A DNA stretch of 64,000 nucleotides. It comes from Pisciglobus halotolerans. Lineage in GTDB: Bacteria > Bacillota > Bacilli > Lactobacillales > Carnobacteriaceae. Below the pieces are notes generated by a model. That model was not told the origin of the DNA. It saw only the letters and a list, made by a program, of their open reading frames with translations, and made no database searches. Made by a program: the position numbers and the translations under genes. This document shows, piece after piece, positions 13,717 through 22,872 of the stretch. Each line of letters begins with the position of its first letter. Position 1 is the stretch's first letter. The stretch covers positions 100,357 to 164,356 of the forward strand of contig NZ_FOQE01000002.1 of NCBI RefSeq assembly GCF_900113675.1, written 5' to 3'.

Positions 13717-13736
13717 AATATTCAGCGCTGAATATT
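13717..13736. promoter_or_regulatory. Perfect 20-bp palindrome in divergent promoter region
   Basis: The sequence AATATTCAGCGCTGAATATT is a perfect palindrome between the leftward permease-lacZ operon and the rightward araC-like gene. Its place and symmetry fit an operator controlling one or both genes; AraC proteins more often use direct repeats, so a different dimeric regulator is possible. Confidence 0.6.
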
Positions 13737-13828
13737 GACTACGCTTTCATTTTAGGATAAAGTTTGCTCATAGTGAATTATTGAATGTTGCTGAAGTTTG
13801 ACATTTTGTTGCTTTCAGGAGGAAAAAT

Positions 13829-14677
13829 ATGTTTAACGCTGTCGGAACGTTTTTAACAGAAAAAGAATTAAACAAAGAGTTTTATGTCTATGAATGCGGC
13901 TATGAAGACGTAAAACCAAGAGAACCTTACCAATATGAGCCGATCGATTATTACTTGATCCACTTTATCTTAAAAGGAAGAGGACACTTTTTTATCAATG
14001 ACGAACATATCGTTTTAGAAAAAAATCAAGGCTTCCTTATTCCGCCCAACACGAAAAACAATTATTATCCTGCGCCAGAAGATCCTTGGAGCTACCGATG
14101 GATCGGTTTCAAAGGCGAAGCTTGCGAAAAGATTTTTCAAGAATGCGGCTTGCTGCTTCCTGAACACCACGATCTCGTTTCAAATTATACTTATCAATTT
14201 TCTGATTCTTTTCAAATGGACCAGCATTTCAAGCTCATTTTCGATTTTTCGCAAGAGCATAACGCTTATGCAGCTTTAGGAGAAGCTTACAAAGTGATCA
14301 GCTTGCTGTCTTTACAATATCACGAAGAAATGACGCACAATTTAAGTGAAGCGGAAAAGTATGTCGAGCAAGCCTTATCCTTGATCCAACAACACTACCA
14401 TGACCCAACTTTCAATATCGAACGCCTAGCCGCTGCCGTCCAAATTGAACGCACCTATTTGTTTCGGCTATTTAAACGGCAAAAACATATCAGTCCTAAA
14501 GTTTATTTGGTCCAATACCGCTTAAACAAATCTGCCGAACTGCTGCGAAAAACAAGCAACTCCATTGAAGAAATCGCCTATTTAGTTGGCTTTAATCACG
14601 CAACACATTTTTCAAGACAATTCACTCGTTACAAAGGACAATCCCCTTCTCATTATCGTGCCCAATTTTATGCATAA
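13829..14677 (+). CDS. AraC-family regulator with cupin sensor domain
   Basis: A 282-residue regulator with an N-terminal AraC cupin/arm domain (residues ~20-160, YYLIHFILKGRGHFFIND) and a C-terminal double HTH (~185-280, IEEIAYLVGFNHATHFSRQF). The layout matches MsmR/RafR/LacR-type activators of oligosaccharide and galactoside genes in Firmicutes. It is transcribed away from the permease-lacZ operon, so it most likely activates that operon in response to a beta-galactoside (inference). The ATG at 13829 is preceded by AGGAGG. Confidence 0.9.
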   Translation: MFNAVGTFLTEKELNKEFYVYECGYEDVKPREPYQYEPIDYYLIHFILKGRGHFFINDEHIVLEKNQGFLIPPNTKNNYYPAPEDPWSYRWIGFKGEACEKIFQECGLLLPEHHDLVSNYTYQFSDSFQMDQHFKLIFDFSQEHNAYAALGEAYKVISLLSLQYHEEMTHNLSEAEKYVEQALSLIQQHYHDPTFNIERLAAAVQIERTYLFRLFKRQKHISPKVYLVQYRLNKSAELLRKTSNSIEEIAYLVGFNHATHFSRQFTRYKGQSPSHYRAQFYA

Positions 14678-14734
14678 GAAGGTTTTTGATGTTTCACTCA
14701 ATGTACTAGATTGATCAACTTTAAAAAAAACTTG

Positions 14735-14777
14735 AAAAAAAGCTGTAGCTACTTTTTACGCAGCTACAACTTTTTAA
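14735..14777. terminator. Bidirectional terminator
   Basis: AAAAAGCTGTAGCT pairs with AGCTACAACTTTTT (13 of 14). It separates the araC-like gene from the convergent muropeptide operon and suits both directions. Confidence 0.85.
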
Positions 14778-14787
14778 GGTTAATTTT

Positions 14788-15645
14788 CTAAAAATTACTT
14801 TTATATCGATTGATTTCTTCACGAGTATGCTTAATTTTCTTCATTGATTGGTGGTAATCTTTCATAACAAAATAATAAAATAATAAATCAGTTGCAATAA
14901 ATTGAGCATGTAAAGAACTAGTTGCCGCACTTCTATTTCGAGATTCGTGAGGTTTCATGGTTTGTAAAACAAAATCAACTTGATTTGTTAGTGTATTATT
15001 TCCAAATTTCGTTAATCCAACTGTTTTAATGTGATGTTTTTTGGCAACACTAACTAATTCAATTATTTCTTTTGTTTCTCCTGAATTTGAAACACTAAAA
15101 AAAACAGAAGCTTTTGGTGTAGAAGCCATCATAGTTATTAATCCATGAGCATCAGTAGGACATATACATGTTTTTCCTATCCTGCTCCATTTCTGAGCAA
15201 TATTTTCAGCCACTAAATGAGAAGCTCCAATTCCATATATATATATAATTGAAGCTTTAGATAAGACTTCTGTGACATTCTCAAGAATCTGTTCATTAAT
15301 TAAAGACAATGTTTCTTCCATTGATTTAAATGCATTTCCTAATAGTTTACCCTTTATATCTTCCATTGTTTCTTCCGATTGAATATCTGCATATTCTATC
15401 TTCTCTTCTGAAACAATTTCAGCAGAAAGATCGACTTTTAATTTTGTAAATCCATTAACGCCAATACGACTGCAAAGGCGAATTACAGCAGGAGAATTTG
15501 ATTGTGCAGCCTCTCCTAACTGAGCAGTTGTCATTTTTATAGTCTTTTCTGGATGATGTAAAATAAACTCTCCAATTTTTTTTTCAGATTTTGGCAGTTC
15601 GTCCATTACACTTCTTATTCTGCCTAAAATATTATTTCCAAGCAT
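14788..15645 (-). CDS. RpiR-family regulator (MurR-like)
   Basis: A 285-residue regulator with an N-terminal RpiR HTH (residues ~1-77, LGEAAQSNSPAVIRLCSRIG) and a C-terminal SIS domain (~120-260, IYIYGIGASHLVAENIAQKW and VFFSVSNSGETKEI) that binds phosphosugars. As last gene of an operon with MupG and AnmK, it is best read as a MurR-like repressor sensing MurNAc-6-phosphate or a related phosphosugar. It is 56 bp from anmK. Its AT-rich composition matches the operon and differs from the lacZ side. Family certain; ligand inferred. Confidence 0.88.
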   Translation of the reverse strand: MLGNNILGRIRSVMDELPKSEKKIGEFILHHPEKTIKMTTAQLGEAAQSNSPAVIRLCSRIGVNGFTKLKVDLSAEIVSEEKIEYADIQSEETMEDIKGKLLGNAFKSMEETLSLINEQILENVTEVLSKASIIYIYGIGASHLVAENIAQKWSRIGKTCICPTDAHGLITMMASTPKASVFFSVSNSGETKEIIELVSVAKKHHIKTVGLTKFGNNTLTNQVDFVLQTMKPHESRNRSAATSSLHAQFIATDLLFYYFVMKDYHQSMKKIKHTREEINRYKSNF

Positions 15646-15701
15646 GTATGTTTCACCTCACATCACCAAAAAGAATACAGCAGTTCAATCTAATAATCAA
15701 T

Positions 15702-16838
15702 TCAATCGTAATAAGTTATTTTTCCAAGTATAGCAGGTTTGTCAGCTCCGGTTGCATTAGGAACATTACTTGGTAAATGATGTAAAGTCTGATTCCCTAA
15801 TATTACCATTGCGATAGCTTCTTTTGCTTCTGATGAGAACCCTACTTCTTCTTGTATCTTAACTAGCACATTTGGGATCTGCTTTTGAATCATTCTCACC
15901 AATGTTTTATTATAACTTCCACCGCCACCAATAATGAAATCAGTTTGATCATCGATAAATGGTTTTGCATTTTCAACAATAGATTTTGCAGTAAACATCG
16001 TTGCAGTAGCAACAAAGTCCTTTGGTTCAATTTTATCTTGCCATTTTTCTAGCAAGGTTTCTGTGTATTCACTTCCAAATTCTTCTCTTCCTGTTGTCTT
16101 AGGATATTTTTTTCTAATAAATGGATGATCCATCATTTCCTTTAAGAGGTTTTCATTCACTTTTCCATTCGCAGCATGTTGTCCGTCTTTGTCATATTTT
16201 TGCTCATAAAATTTTTCGCATAAAGCATTAATAATCATATTTCCAGGACCTGTATCAAATGCCACTACATTTTCTAATTTTGCATTTGGCGGAATAATAG
16301 TAATGTTTCCTATCCCGCCAATATTTTGAAGCAACCGTATCCGATTAGTATCTTGGTATAAAACAAATTCAGAGTACGGAACAATAGGTGCGCCTTGTCC
16401 ATTTAGAGCCATGTCTCTTGTGCGAAAATCAGATATCACAGTAGTTTTAGTCATTTCACAAATAATAGCTGACTCTCCAATTTGAAGAGTCGAAGCAAAT
16501 TGGCTTTTTTCAGGAGATGGTAAATGATAAATTGTTTGTCCATGAGAAGCAACAAAATTTAAATCTTTTATGGAAAAATCAGCTTTCTTACAAACCTCTT
16601 TTACTGCATTACCAAATAAATAACCTAGTTCAAAATTTAAACTGCATATTTTTTCAACTGAAGAAGTTTTAATAGAAAAAACATCTTTTATCTTATCGAT
16701 TGTTTTTTTAGTAAATGGATAAGTGATAAACTCCACTAATTTTACTTTAGTTTTTGTCCCGGTGCCTTCGATTTCTACCAGAGCTGCATCAATTCCATCT
16801 AAGGATGTTCCAGACATCAATCCTACTGCAAACACCAT
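15702..16838 (-). CDS. anmK: Anhydro-N-acetylmuramic acid kinase
   Basis: The 378-residue protein begins with the AnmK signature GLMSGTSLDGID and contains the FDTGPGN phosphate-binding segment and a C-terminal GGGGSYN motif. AnmK opens the 1,6-anhydro ring and phosphorylates to give MurNAc-6-phosphate in the cytoplasm. It is near the usual length (~370). It lies 9 bp after the PTS IIA gene. MurNAc-6-P would normally go to the etherase MurQ, which is not in this operon or window. Identification is strong. Confidence 0.93.
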   Translation of the reverse strand: MVFAVGLMSGTSLDGIDAALVEIEGTGTKTKVKLVEFITYPFTKKTIDKIKDVFSIKTSSVEKICSLNFELGYLFGNAVKEVCKKADFSIKDLNFVASHGQTIYHLPSPEKSQFASTLQIGESAIICEMTKTTVISDFRTRDMALNGQGAPIVPYSEFVLYQDTNRIRLLQNIGGIGNITIIPPNAKLENVVAFDTGPGNMIINALCEKFYEQKYDKDGQHAANGKVNENLLKEMMDHPFIRKKYPKTTGREEFGSEYTETLLEKWQDKIEPKDFVATATMFTAKSIVENAKPFIDDQTDFIIGGGGSYNKTLVRMIQKQIPNVLVKIQEEVGFSSEAKEAIAMVILGNQTLHHLPSNVPNATGADKPAILGKITYYD

Positions 16839-16847
16839 ATTTCCACC

Positions 16848-17168
16848 TCATTCTCTTAGTGTATTTATTTCTTTCTGCATTTCAATCATCTGCTGAATCA
16901 GTGTTTGTTCTGTCATAGAAGTCATTAATTGATCTTGAGCATGAATCAATAAAAGGCTGATTTTAACATCTTCTCCTCTAACTTCATCTTGAACTAACTT
17001 TGTCTGTGTATTATGGGCAAGAGTCATCTCTTCTTTACACTCATTCATTAATCTATCTATTTCTTTATATTCACCGCTGCGTGCTTTTTCTAGGGCATCA
17101 TATGCTAAAGCTCGTGCGTTACCGCTGTGAATAATAATATCAAATATAATTGTCTCTAAATCTTCCAT
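16848..17168 (-). CDS. PTS lactose/cellobiose-family IIA component
   Basis: A 106-residue helical IIA of the Lac family. The phosphorylated His lies in LLLIHAQDQLMTS near residue 77, and the N-terminal IIIHSGNARALAYDALE segment is typical. It receives phosphate from HPr and passes it to the IIB encoded ~5 kb upstream in the same operon, so this PTS has its three parts on three polypeptides split by other genes. It lies between mupG and anmK with short gaps. Confidence 0.92.
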   Translation of the reverse strand: MEDLETIIFDIIIHSGNARALAYDALEKARSGEYKEIDRLMNECKEEMTLAHNTQTKLVQDEVRGEDVKISLLLIHAQDQLMTSMTEQTLIQQMIEMQKEINTLRE

Positions 17169-17184
17169 TTTCCAAAAACTCCTT

Positions 17185-18276
17185 TTATTTCTTCTTTAGA
17201 TTAAATTTAAATTTCTGCCAAGGCTTGATTTGGTTCAGTAGAAAAAGTTCTTCTTCTGCTACTCGTCCAACAATATTAGTTTTCCCAGAATTTTTCATAG
17301 GCTGTAAAGCAATTTGCAGCTCTCCTGCATAATGAGCATAAAGCGAAGTTTCTACAATGATGTCGCCTCGTTTGATATCAGGTGTATTAAACGGCTTAAA
17401 TTCATGTCCTTTATATTTCACTCGGCTTTGTGTGGAACGAATTACATAATCAGAAACATCTCCACGATTAAAATGGAATTCTTCTAAAACAATTTTCTTT
17501 TCTATACTTGGAATATCTCCTCTCAATTCACAGTTCAACGTTAATTGATAAGGATCAATTTCACTCAAAGCTTTTAATTCACCTTCTGCGGCAAATGCAT
17601 TTGCGATAATAACATCATCAATAACCTCAGTTGCCCATAAATGTTTAGCTTGAACTTCGATGGGTAGCTCACGATGTTGCTCTAATGTACATAACCCTTC
17701 ATCAACAGGCCAAGGCCCTATGTGAGCGGAAGGAGAATTAATGAAAGCAGCTGTTGTGATTCCTCGCTCTTTATACTGCTTGCTTGTCGTAATAAAATGT
17801 TCATAATTTAAACCGGTATAACGATGTGGATAAAAGTTATGACAGCCCATTAAGTAATCAGCATTTGCTTGATAACTTAAGATGTTTTCTAAATATTTGG
17901 TTCCGCTACTAATATTCAATTCTATTTTCAGATCTTGCGGATTAAAAGTCATAATAGATTCTTCATTCCCTGTAAATCCCATATCTAATCGAATTCCATC
18001 TGCTCCGATATTTTTAAAGAAGGTCAAGTCATTGTAACTAATTTCTAATTCGTTAAATATCTTTGGGTTAACGTCCGCGATAACTTCCATTTCTTTATTT
18101 TTTGCAAATGATATAACTTCTGTAAACTCTTTTACTATTTGTTCTTTATCGCCTTCTACGCTTAGTAAACATGTAAAAACCCGTTTAAAGTTATATTTTG
18201 CTGCGAGTTCAATATATTCTTTTATTTCTTCAAGCTTACTGTGGTTTGGATAAACCGATATTCCTAATCTTCTCAT
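17185..18276 (-). CDS. mupG: 6-phospho-N-acetylmuramidase (MupG, DUF871)
   Basis: A 363-residue DUF871 protein: an N-terminal TIM-barrel-like domain starting LGISVYPNHSKLEEIKEYI and a C-terminal cyclophilin-like beta domain. In Staphylococcus MupG hydrolyses MurNAc-6-phosphate-GlcNAc, the product of PTS import of the peptidoglycan disaccharide. Here it sits with a PTS, AnmK and a sugar kinase, the expected company. The conserved segments SAHIGPWPVDEGLCTLE and MGCHNFYP are present. The assignment rests on family and context; DUF871 members with other phospho-disaccharides are possible. Confidence 0.85.
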   Translation of the reverse strand: MRRLGISVYPNHSKLEEIKEYIELAAKYNFKRVFTCLLSVEGDKEQIVKEFTEVISFAKNKEMEVIADVNPKIFNELEISYNDLTFFKNIGADGIRLDMGFTGNEESIMTFNPQDLKIELNISSGTKYLENILSYQANADYLMGCHNFYPHRYTGLNYEHFITTSKQYKERGITTAAFINSPSAHIGPWPVDEGLCTLEQHRELPIEVQAKHLWATEVIDDVIIANAFAAEGELKALSEIDPYQLTLNCELRGDIPSIEKKIVLEEFHFNRGDVSDYVIRSTQSRVKYKGHEFKPFNTPDIKRGDIIVETSLYAHYAGELQIALQPMKNSGKTNIVGRVAEEELFLLNQIKPWQKFKFNLKKK

Positions 18277-18302
18277 GGTTTATTCTCCATTTCTTTTATT
18301 GA

Positions 18303-19469
18303 TCAAAAGTGACCGTAGAATTGTGGTTTTTCTGCTGGAACAGCTTTTGCCCAGCCTGCTAGAACTTCTTTTGTAGCCACCGCTTTATTTTGATAATGAT
18401 ACCAATTAATATCATGATAACCAACTAAGAAAGAAGACAAACTCGTAATGTCCATCTGCAAACAAGCATCTTGTTCTTTTTCAGCTATTTTTGTTGTTTT
18501 TTGATTCTCTATTTTGTAAACACCTTGGTTCCACGGCGCAAAATGATCTGTTACTTTCAGATAAAGCGTTTTTTCTAGGGCATTAAAAGGATAGGCCGAT
18601 AAAAATTTTTCAACGTCTACGATTCGAACCATCTTGTCTTGAATAACTTTTTTTTCAAATTGAGGGTTTTCCCAGGTACTTCCAAAAGATTCATGTGCTG
18701 CAGCTGATCCCCTAACAGTCGAAACATTAGATTGATGAACATAAATGTACTGCCATAGTTTTTGCTCGGCATCAATATTCAAAGCTATAAAATCTAATAA
18801 TATAAAATCCATGTCTTGTATAAGATAACGAATATATCCTTCTGCTTCTCCTTCTTCATTCAGCACAACTGCAAACATAGCTTTAGGCTGCCTCATCTTT
18901 AAGCGTTTCCACCATTTTTCATCACGCTGCATCATTCCATTTGTTTTTAGTGCGTATTTCTCATAAACTTCTTTTACCATTAATATGTTATTATCCATAT
19001 AAGAATAATCAAAACGGATAATGCCATTTAAATTTTTTTTGTCTACATGGATCTTTTCGATTGGCAAGTTATAGTTTAATCGATCAAAAAACACTTCCCA
19101 TCCAAAATAACGATAAAATGCTACTGAGAATGGACCTAAAATAGAAATTGTTTGTCCTCTGTTTTTCATTTCCTTTAAAGAATGAATAATCAGTTGTTTC
19201 ATGACTCCGCTATTACGATACTCAGGATAAGTTGCGACAAAACCAATCCCTCCCATATCATAAATTTGACCATGTAAATTTATCTGTAGAGGTAAGATCA
19301 TCAATTGACCTACGAGTCTTTCTTTATTGAACGCTCCGATAGTTGTGCTAATTTCAATCCAATTTCGAAAATCTTCTAATGTTTCTCCTTCATAAGCGTG
19401 TCGAAAGCAATAGTCTCTAATATCTATAATCAGATCAGTTTCCTTTTTAGTCATGATCCTATAGTCCAA
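18303..19469 (-). CDS. Eis-like GNAT N-acetyltransferase
   Basis: A 388-residue protein with an N-terminal GNAT domain (acetyl-CoA-binding region VATYPEYRNSGVMKQLI near residue 79), a second degenerate GNAT-like domain and a C-terminal SCP2-like domain, the Eis architecture. Eis proteins acetylate amines on drugs or proteins. In this operon a plausible substrate is a de-N-acetylated amino sugar (for example glucosamine from deacetylated peptidoglycan), which is inference. It lies 4 bp after the kinase gene. Confidence 0.82.
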   Translation of the reverse strand: MDYRIMTKKETDLIIDIRDYCFRHAYEGETLEDFRNWIEISTTIGAFNKERLVGQLMILPLQINLHGQIYDMGGIGFVATYPEYRNSGVMKQLIIHSLKEMKNRGQTISILGPFSVAFYRYFGWEVFFDRLNYNLPIEKIHVDKKNLNGIIRFDYSYMDNNILMVKEVYEKYALKTNGMMQRDEKWWKRLKMRQPKAMFAVVLNEEGEAEGYIRYLIQDMDFILLDFIALNIDAEQKLWQYIYVHQSNVSTVRGSAAAHESFGSTWENPQFEKKVIQDKMVRIVDVEKFLSAYPFNALEKTLYLKVTDHFAPWNQGVYKIENQKTTKIAEKEQDACLQMDITSLSSFLVGYHDINWYHYQNKAVATKEVLAGWAKAVPAEKPQFYGHF

Positions 19470-19473
19470 CGTT

Positions 19474-20376
19474 TTATTCTCCTTCTGCTAAAGATTGCAA
19501 ATAGTAATAAGCTCCAATTGAATTTGAAACTTCTTTTTTAATTACTTCTATTTCTAAGGGCAACTCCTTAATATTAGAAAAAAATTGTTCAAATACAATT
19601 TGATTTTTTTCTAAGACGCTACCGGTAACTGCAATGCTTAATTGATTTTGAAAAGCCATTTTTTCTATCAGTTCTTTCACAAGCAAGGCTAAGTCCTGCC
19701 CAGCAGATCTTAGAATAGCAATAGCTTCAGCATCTTGCTGATCAGCGGCCTTGACTACTACTTTTGCTAGTGCTGCAACTTCATCTTTTTTGTGCTGATA
19801 TACAAACTGAACGACCTCAAAAATTGTTTTAGCATGTAATTCATTCAAAAGTTCTCTATTCAGAAAAGAAATAGAGGACTTTCCTTTGTCATAAGCAATC
19901 AAAGAATTTTTAATCATTTGAAGTGCAATCGCATAAGCACTTCCTTCATCACCGAGTAAATTTCCCCAGCCACCAGCACGATACTTTCTTCCATCTTTTA
20001 TCCCCATTGCAATAGAACCTGTTCCTGAGATAACCAAAATACCTTCTTTGTTTTGAAGTAAAGCAAAGTAGGCAAGCCAAGCATCATTCAAAAAAGTTAT
20101 AGAAGAGTCATACTTTTGGAAATGGCCTTCAAGTTCCTCTTTAAAATTTCCAGAATCTAGACCTGCCAATCCAAATATAATATGACTGCAATTTTTTCTT
20201 CCTAATTTTTTGAAAATGTCTTCAATTGCTTTTTCCAAATGTTCAATTGCTTTTTCTTTATTAATTAACGGGTTTCCAAAACCAGTTTTAGCAGTTGCGA
20301 GGGCTTTACCATCTTTGTCATATGCTGCTGCTTCTGTACTTGTTCCTCCGCTATCTATACCAATAATATACTGCAT
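19474..20376 (-). CDS. BadF/BadG-type N-acetyl-amino-sugar kinase
   Basis: A ~300-residue ASKHA-fold kinase with the phosphate-1 loop GIDSGGTSTEAAA at its N-terminus, a phosphate-2 motif ISGTGS and the GDEGSAYAIA segment of the BcrAD_BadFG/GlcNAc-kinase family. Related proteins phosphorylate GlcNAc and, in the clostridial MurK, also MurNAc. In this operon it would phosphorylate the GlcNAc released by MupG. I choose ATG 20376 (MQYIIGID), which has AAGG upstream; a longer frame from 20415 would overlap the membrane-protein gene. Confidence 0.87.
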   Translation of the reverse strand: MQYIIGIDSGGTSTEAAAYDKDGKALATAKTGFGNPLINKEKAIEHLEKAIEDIFKKLGRKNCSHIIFGLAGLDSGNFKEELEGHFQKYDSSITFLNDAWLAYFALLQNKEGILVISGTGSIAMGIKDGRKYRAGGWGNLLGDEGSAYAIALQMIKNSLIAYDKGKSSISFLNRELLNELHAKTIFEVVQFVYQHKKDEVAALAKVVVKAADQQDAEAIAILRSAGQDLALLVKELIEKMAFQNQLSIAVTGSVLEKNQIVFEQFFSNIKELPLEIEVIKKEVSNSIGAYYYLQSLAEGE

Positions 20377-20380
20377 TTTT

Positions 20381-20683
20381 TCAGCCTTTCTTTGCTTTAC
20401 TGAATTGTTCTGCACGAACGATTCCTTTCACTTCATTTCTTTCTAACATTAAACGGCCTGTTTCAAAAAACATGACTGCAAATAATCCAGAAAGAATATA
20501 AGTTATCGTTTTAATCAGTTGAGGTAAATCATTAAATAATAAAGCAGGTATCAGTACAATCAAAAAAGCCAACAACCCAAATATCCATCGATTAATAAAA
20601 ATTCCTTTTTTTTGTAAGAAATGAACCATTCCTACACCTGATAGCACAAATAGAATAAACAATACAATTATGATAAATTTCAA
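20381..20683 (-). CDS. Small membrane protein of unknown function
   Basis: One hundred residues with three hydrophobic segments (about residues 3-22, 32-50 and 58-78) and a basic tail ending SKAKKG. I do not recognise a family. It sits between the PTS IIC and the kinase genes, 4 bp from the kinase start, so it is translated as part of the operon; an accessory role at the membrane is only a guess. Confidence 0.7.
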   Translation of the reverse strand: MKFIIIVLFILFVLSGVGMVHFLQKKGIFINRWIFGLLAFLIVLIPALLFNDLPQLIKTITYILSGLFAVMFFETGRLMLERNEVKGIVRAEQFSKAKKG

Positions 20684-20728
20684 GATTCCTTACCTCTTTT
20701 CCTTACTAAAACTACAATCAAAGCTAGA

Positions 20729-20764
20729 TAAAAGGCTGAATAGTTTATACTAAACAGCCTTTCG
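20729..20764 (-). terminator. Intra-operon hairpin after PTS IIC
   Basis: A 13-nt stem (20731-20743 with 20750-20762, 11 pairs) followed on the minus strand by TTTTATC. It may partly terminate transcription after the PTS IIC gene and lower expression of the catabolic genes. Confidence 0.55.
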
Positions 20765-20772
20765 CTTTTACG

Positions 20773-22089
20773 TTAAACCGTAACTGTTTCTCCTTCTTCT
20801 GTTCCTTGCTCTTGTGCATTTTCTTCTTCCAGCATTTTTTTGTCATAAACTTTGACAAATGGATAATAAATAATTCCCGCTAAAATGATGTTGATAATAA
20901 CCAAAGCAGCAGCTTTCCAGTCATTACTTGCTGATAAGAACGCTCCCACCGGTGCAGGCAGTGTCCACGGTGCATTAACAGAAAAGCCGTTTACAATGCC
21001 AAATTTCACTGCAAAGTAACTGATAGTAGTCGTTACTGTAGGTGCCAGCACAAAGGGAATAGCTAAAATTGGGTTCATTACGATTGGCGTACCAAAAATC
21101 AAAGGTTCATTGATATTAAACAAAGCAGGAACAATTGAAAAACGTCCGACTTGTTTTAGATATGCTGATTTTGCAAAAAGAAGCAACGCACATAACGAAA
21201 GGGTTGCTCCAGATCCACCAATCCAGACTAACCATTGGTAAAATTGTTCCGGTGCAATATAAGGCAATTCATTTGGCTGAGCGCCATCGATCAAGGCTTG
21301 CCCGTTTGCCTCCAGCATAACAAGCCACATTGGTCTAACGATTGAACCAATCACACTTACACCGTGAACACCAGCTGCCCATAATAAAGTAATTAAAACA
21401 ACTGGCAATAAAACACCTATCAAATTATTTCCTAGAATATTATTTAGTGGAGAGAAAATACTCATCAACATACTATTGATGTCAAAACCAAGCAATACAC
21501 GAATAACCCATACAACAATAATTACAAAAGCACCTGGTATCAAAGCTTCAAAGCTACGAGCAACCGATTCTGGCACTTGTTCCGGCATTGTTATCATCAT
21601 TTTTTTCTCTTTAAAGAAACGTAATACTTCTACTGCAAAAATCATAGCTAAAATAGCAGAGAACATTCCAGATCCACCAAGATTTCCCATTGGAAGTACC
21701 CAACCGATTCCTTCACCCTCTGGCAAAGAAGCATCTACATTTAAGGGAATCGTCAGCATCAAGAAAGTAGCTAAAGATAAAACACCACCTGAAACGCCAT
21801 CTAACTTATAAGATTTTGCTAAACTATAGCCCATTCCATACGCGGCATATAATGACATTAAGCCAGTCGTAATTCGAAAGGGTATCGTGATTTGATTAAC
21901 GTATGGAGCAATAGCATCTGCCCAAGATTGAATTGGGGGATTACCAATAACTAAAAAGAAACAACCAATGATAATTAAAGATAATGTAGAAATTACCCCG
22001 TCACGAACTGCTTTTAAATGTTTTTGTTCAGCAAGTTTAGCCAAAGGAGGCATAAATTTGTTTTCAATCCAATTTAAGAAATTTGTCAT
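20773..22089 (-). CDS. PTS lactose/cellobiose-family IIC permease (CelB-like)
   Basis: A 438-residue EIIC with about ten membrane segments, starting FLNWIENKFMPPLAKLAEQKHL as in CelB proteins, and carrying the conserved FNINEPLIFGTPIVMNP motif near residue 330 that lines the sugar site. It imports and phosphorylates a disaccharide or amino sugar; the neighbours point to a MurNAc-GlcNAc type substrate rather than cellobiose. The paired IIB lies 72 bp upstream. Confidence 0.9.
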   Translation of the reverse strand: MTNFLNWIENKFMPPLAKLAEQKHLKAVRDGVISTLSLIIIGCFFLVIGNPPIQSWADAIAPYVNQITIPFRITTGLMSLYAAYGMGYSLAKSYKLDGVSGGVLSLATFLMLTIPLNVDASLPEGEGIGWVLPMGNLGGSGMFSAILAMIFAVEVLRFFKEKKMMITMPEQVPESVARSFEALIPGAFVIIVVWVIRVLLGFDINSMLMSIFSPLNNILGNNLIGVLLPVVLITLLWAAGVHGVSVIGSIVRPMWLVMLEANGQALIDGAQPNELPYIAPEQFYQWLVWIGGSGATLSLCALLLFAKSAYLKQVGRFSIVPALFNINEPLIFGTPIVMNPILAIPFVLAPTVTTTISYFAVKFGIVNGFSVNAPWTLPAPVGAFLSASNDWKAAALVIINIILAGIIYYPFVKVYDKKMLEEENAQEQGTEEGETVTV

Positions 22090-22160
22090 TTTTCTTTTCT
22101 CCCTTTATTTCTTATTCTGACTAATTTGAATATATAATTAAAAAGACAGACAACTCTAAT

Positions 22161-22466
22161 CTACTTATATTTCTTAATAAGGTTTAATGTTTTTGGAGCT
22201 CCAATAGGTGTATAGCCCATTGGTTCAACTTTTTCAATTGGGACATTGTTTTCTTTCGCATAAGAAGCAAATGTATCAAACTGATGTTTGACTTGTGGAG
22301 CAACGAGTAGCAAATCGTATTGTCCATCTTTTAATTCATCTTCTACTGAACCCGATCCCACAGCTTTTATATTCATATCTATTCCTTGCTTATCTGCTTC
22401 TTTTTTTATTGCTTTAACAACGATTGCACTTGACATACCACCTGAACACACCATTAATACATCCAT
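22161..22466 (-). CDS. PTS lactose/cellobiose-family IIB component
   Basis: About 101 residues. The phosphocysteine is in MVCSGGMSSA at residue 7, as in CelA/LicB. The start is ATG 22466 with AGGAGG ~8 nt upstream; the longer TTG frame from 22496 includes the ribosome site and is rejected. It is the first gene of the muropeptide/amino-sugar operon and receives phosphate from the IIA encoded near its end. Confidence 0.92.
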   Translation of the reverse strand: MDVLMVCSGGMSSAIVVKAIKKEADKQGIDMNIKAVGSGSVEDELKDGQYDLLLVAPQVKHQFDTFASYAKENNVPIEKVEPMGYTPIGAPKTLNLIKKYK

Positions 22467-22872
22467 CTTATTTCCTCCTAATAACTTGATTAACAACTAA
22501 ACTATACCGACTAAAATAATTTATTAATAAAGAAGATAAGAAACTAGTTGATCATTTATAAAGCAACCTTTCAAACTTTTTTAAACGCTTACAAAACATT
22601 TAATACTATGCGATTTTCTCTCTTGTTCTCCTTTCCTTATTACTTATTTATTAAATTAATTAGCTGTTACTTTAACCATCCATCAACTATGTAAGCACTT
22701 TCTAACCTTTCCTAACGTGAGTATAACTCAACTGATACATTATTTCAACTTAAAATATAAAATAGTGAAATAAAAAATCATAAATGATGTAAAATGAGTG
22801 CCCAGATACAAATTACCTGGACACCCAATTGGATTCTTTTGCTTCTTTCTATTTACTTTTATACTTATCTCC
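22467..22872. other. AT-rich promoter region of the amino-sugar operon
   Basis: Four hundred bases separate the operon from the Sir2 gene. It holds the cre-like site listed next and very AT-rich DNA but no open frame of note. I could not fix one promoter with confidence. Confidence 0.4.
22580..22594 (-). promoter_or_regulatory. cre-like CcpA site
   Basis: Read on the minus strand, TTGTAAGCGTTTAAA fits the CcpA cre consensus core (TGNAANCGNT) at nearly all positions. It lies 114 bp upstream of the IIB start, so carbon catabolite control of the operon is likely. Confidence 0.6.
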
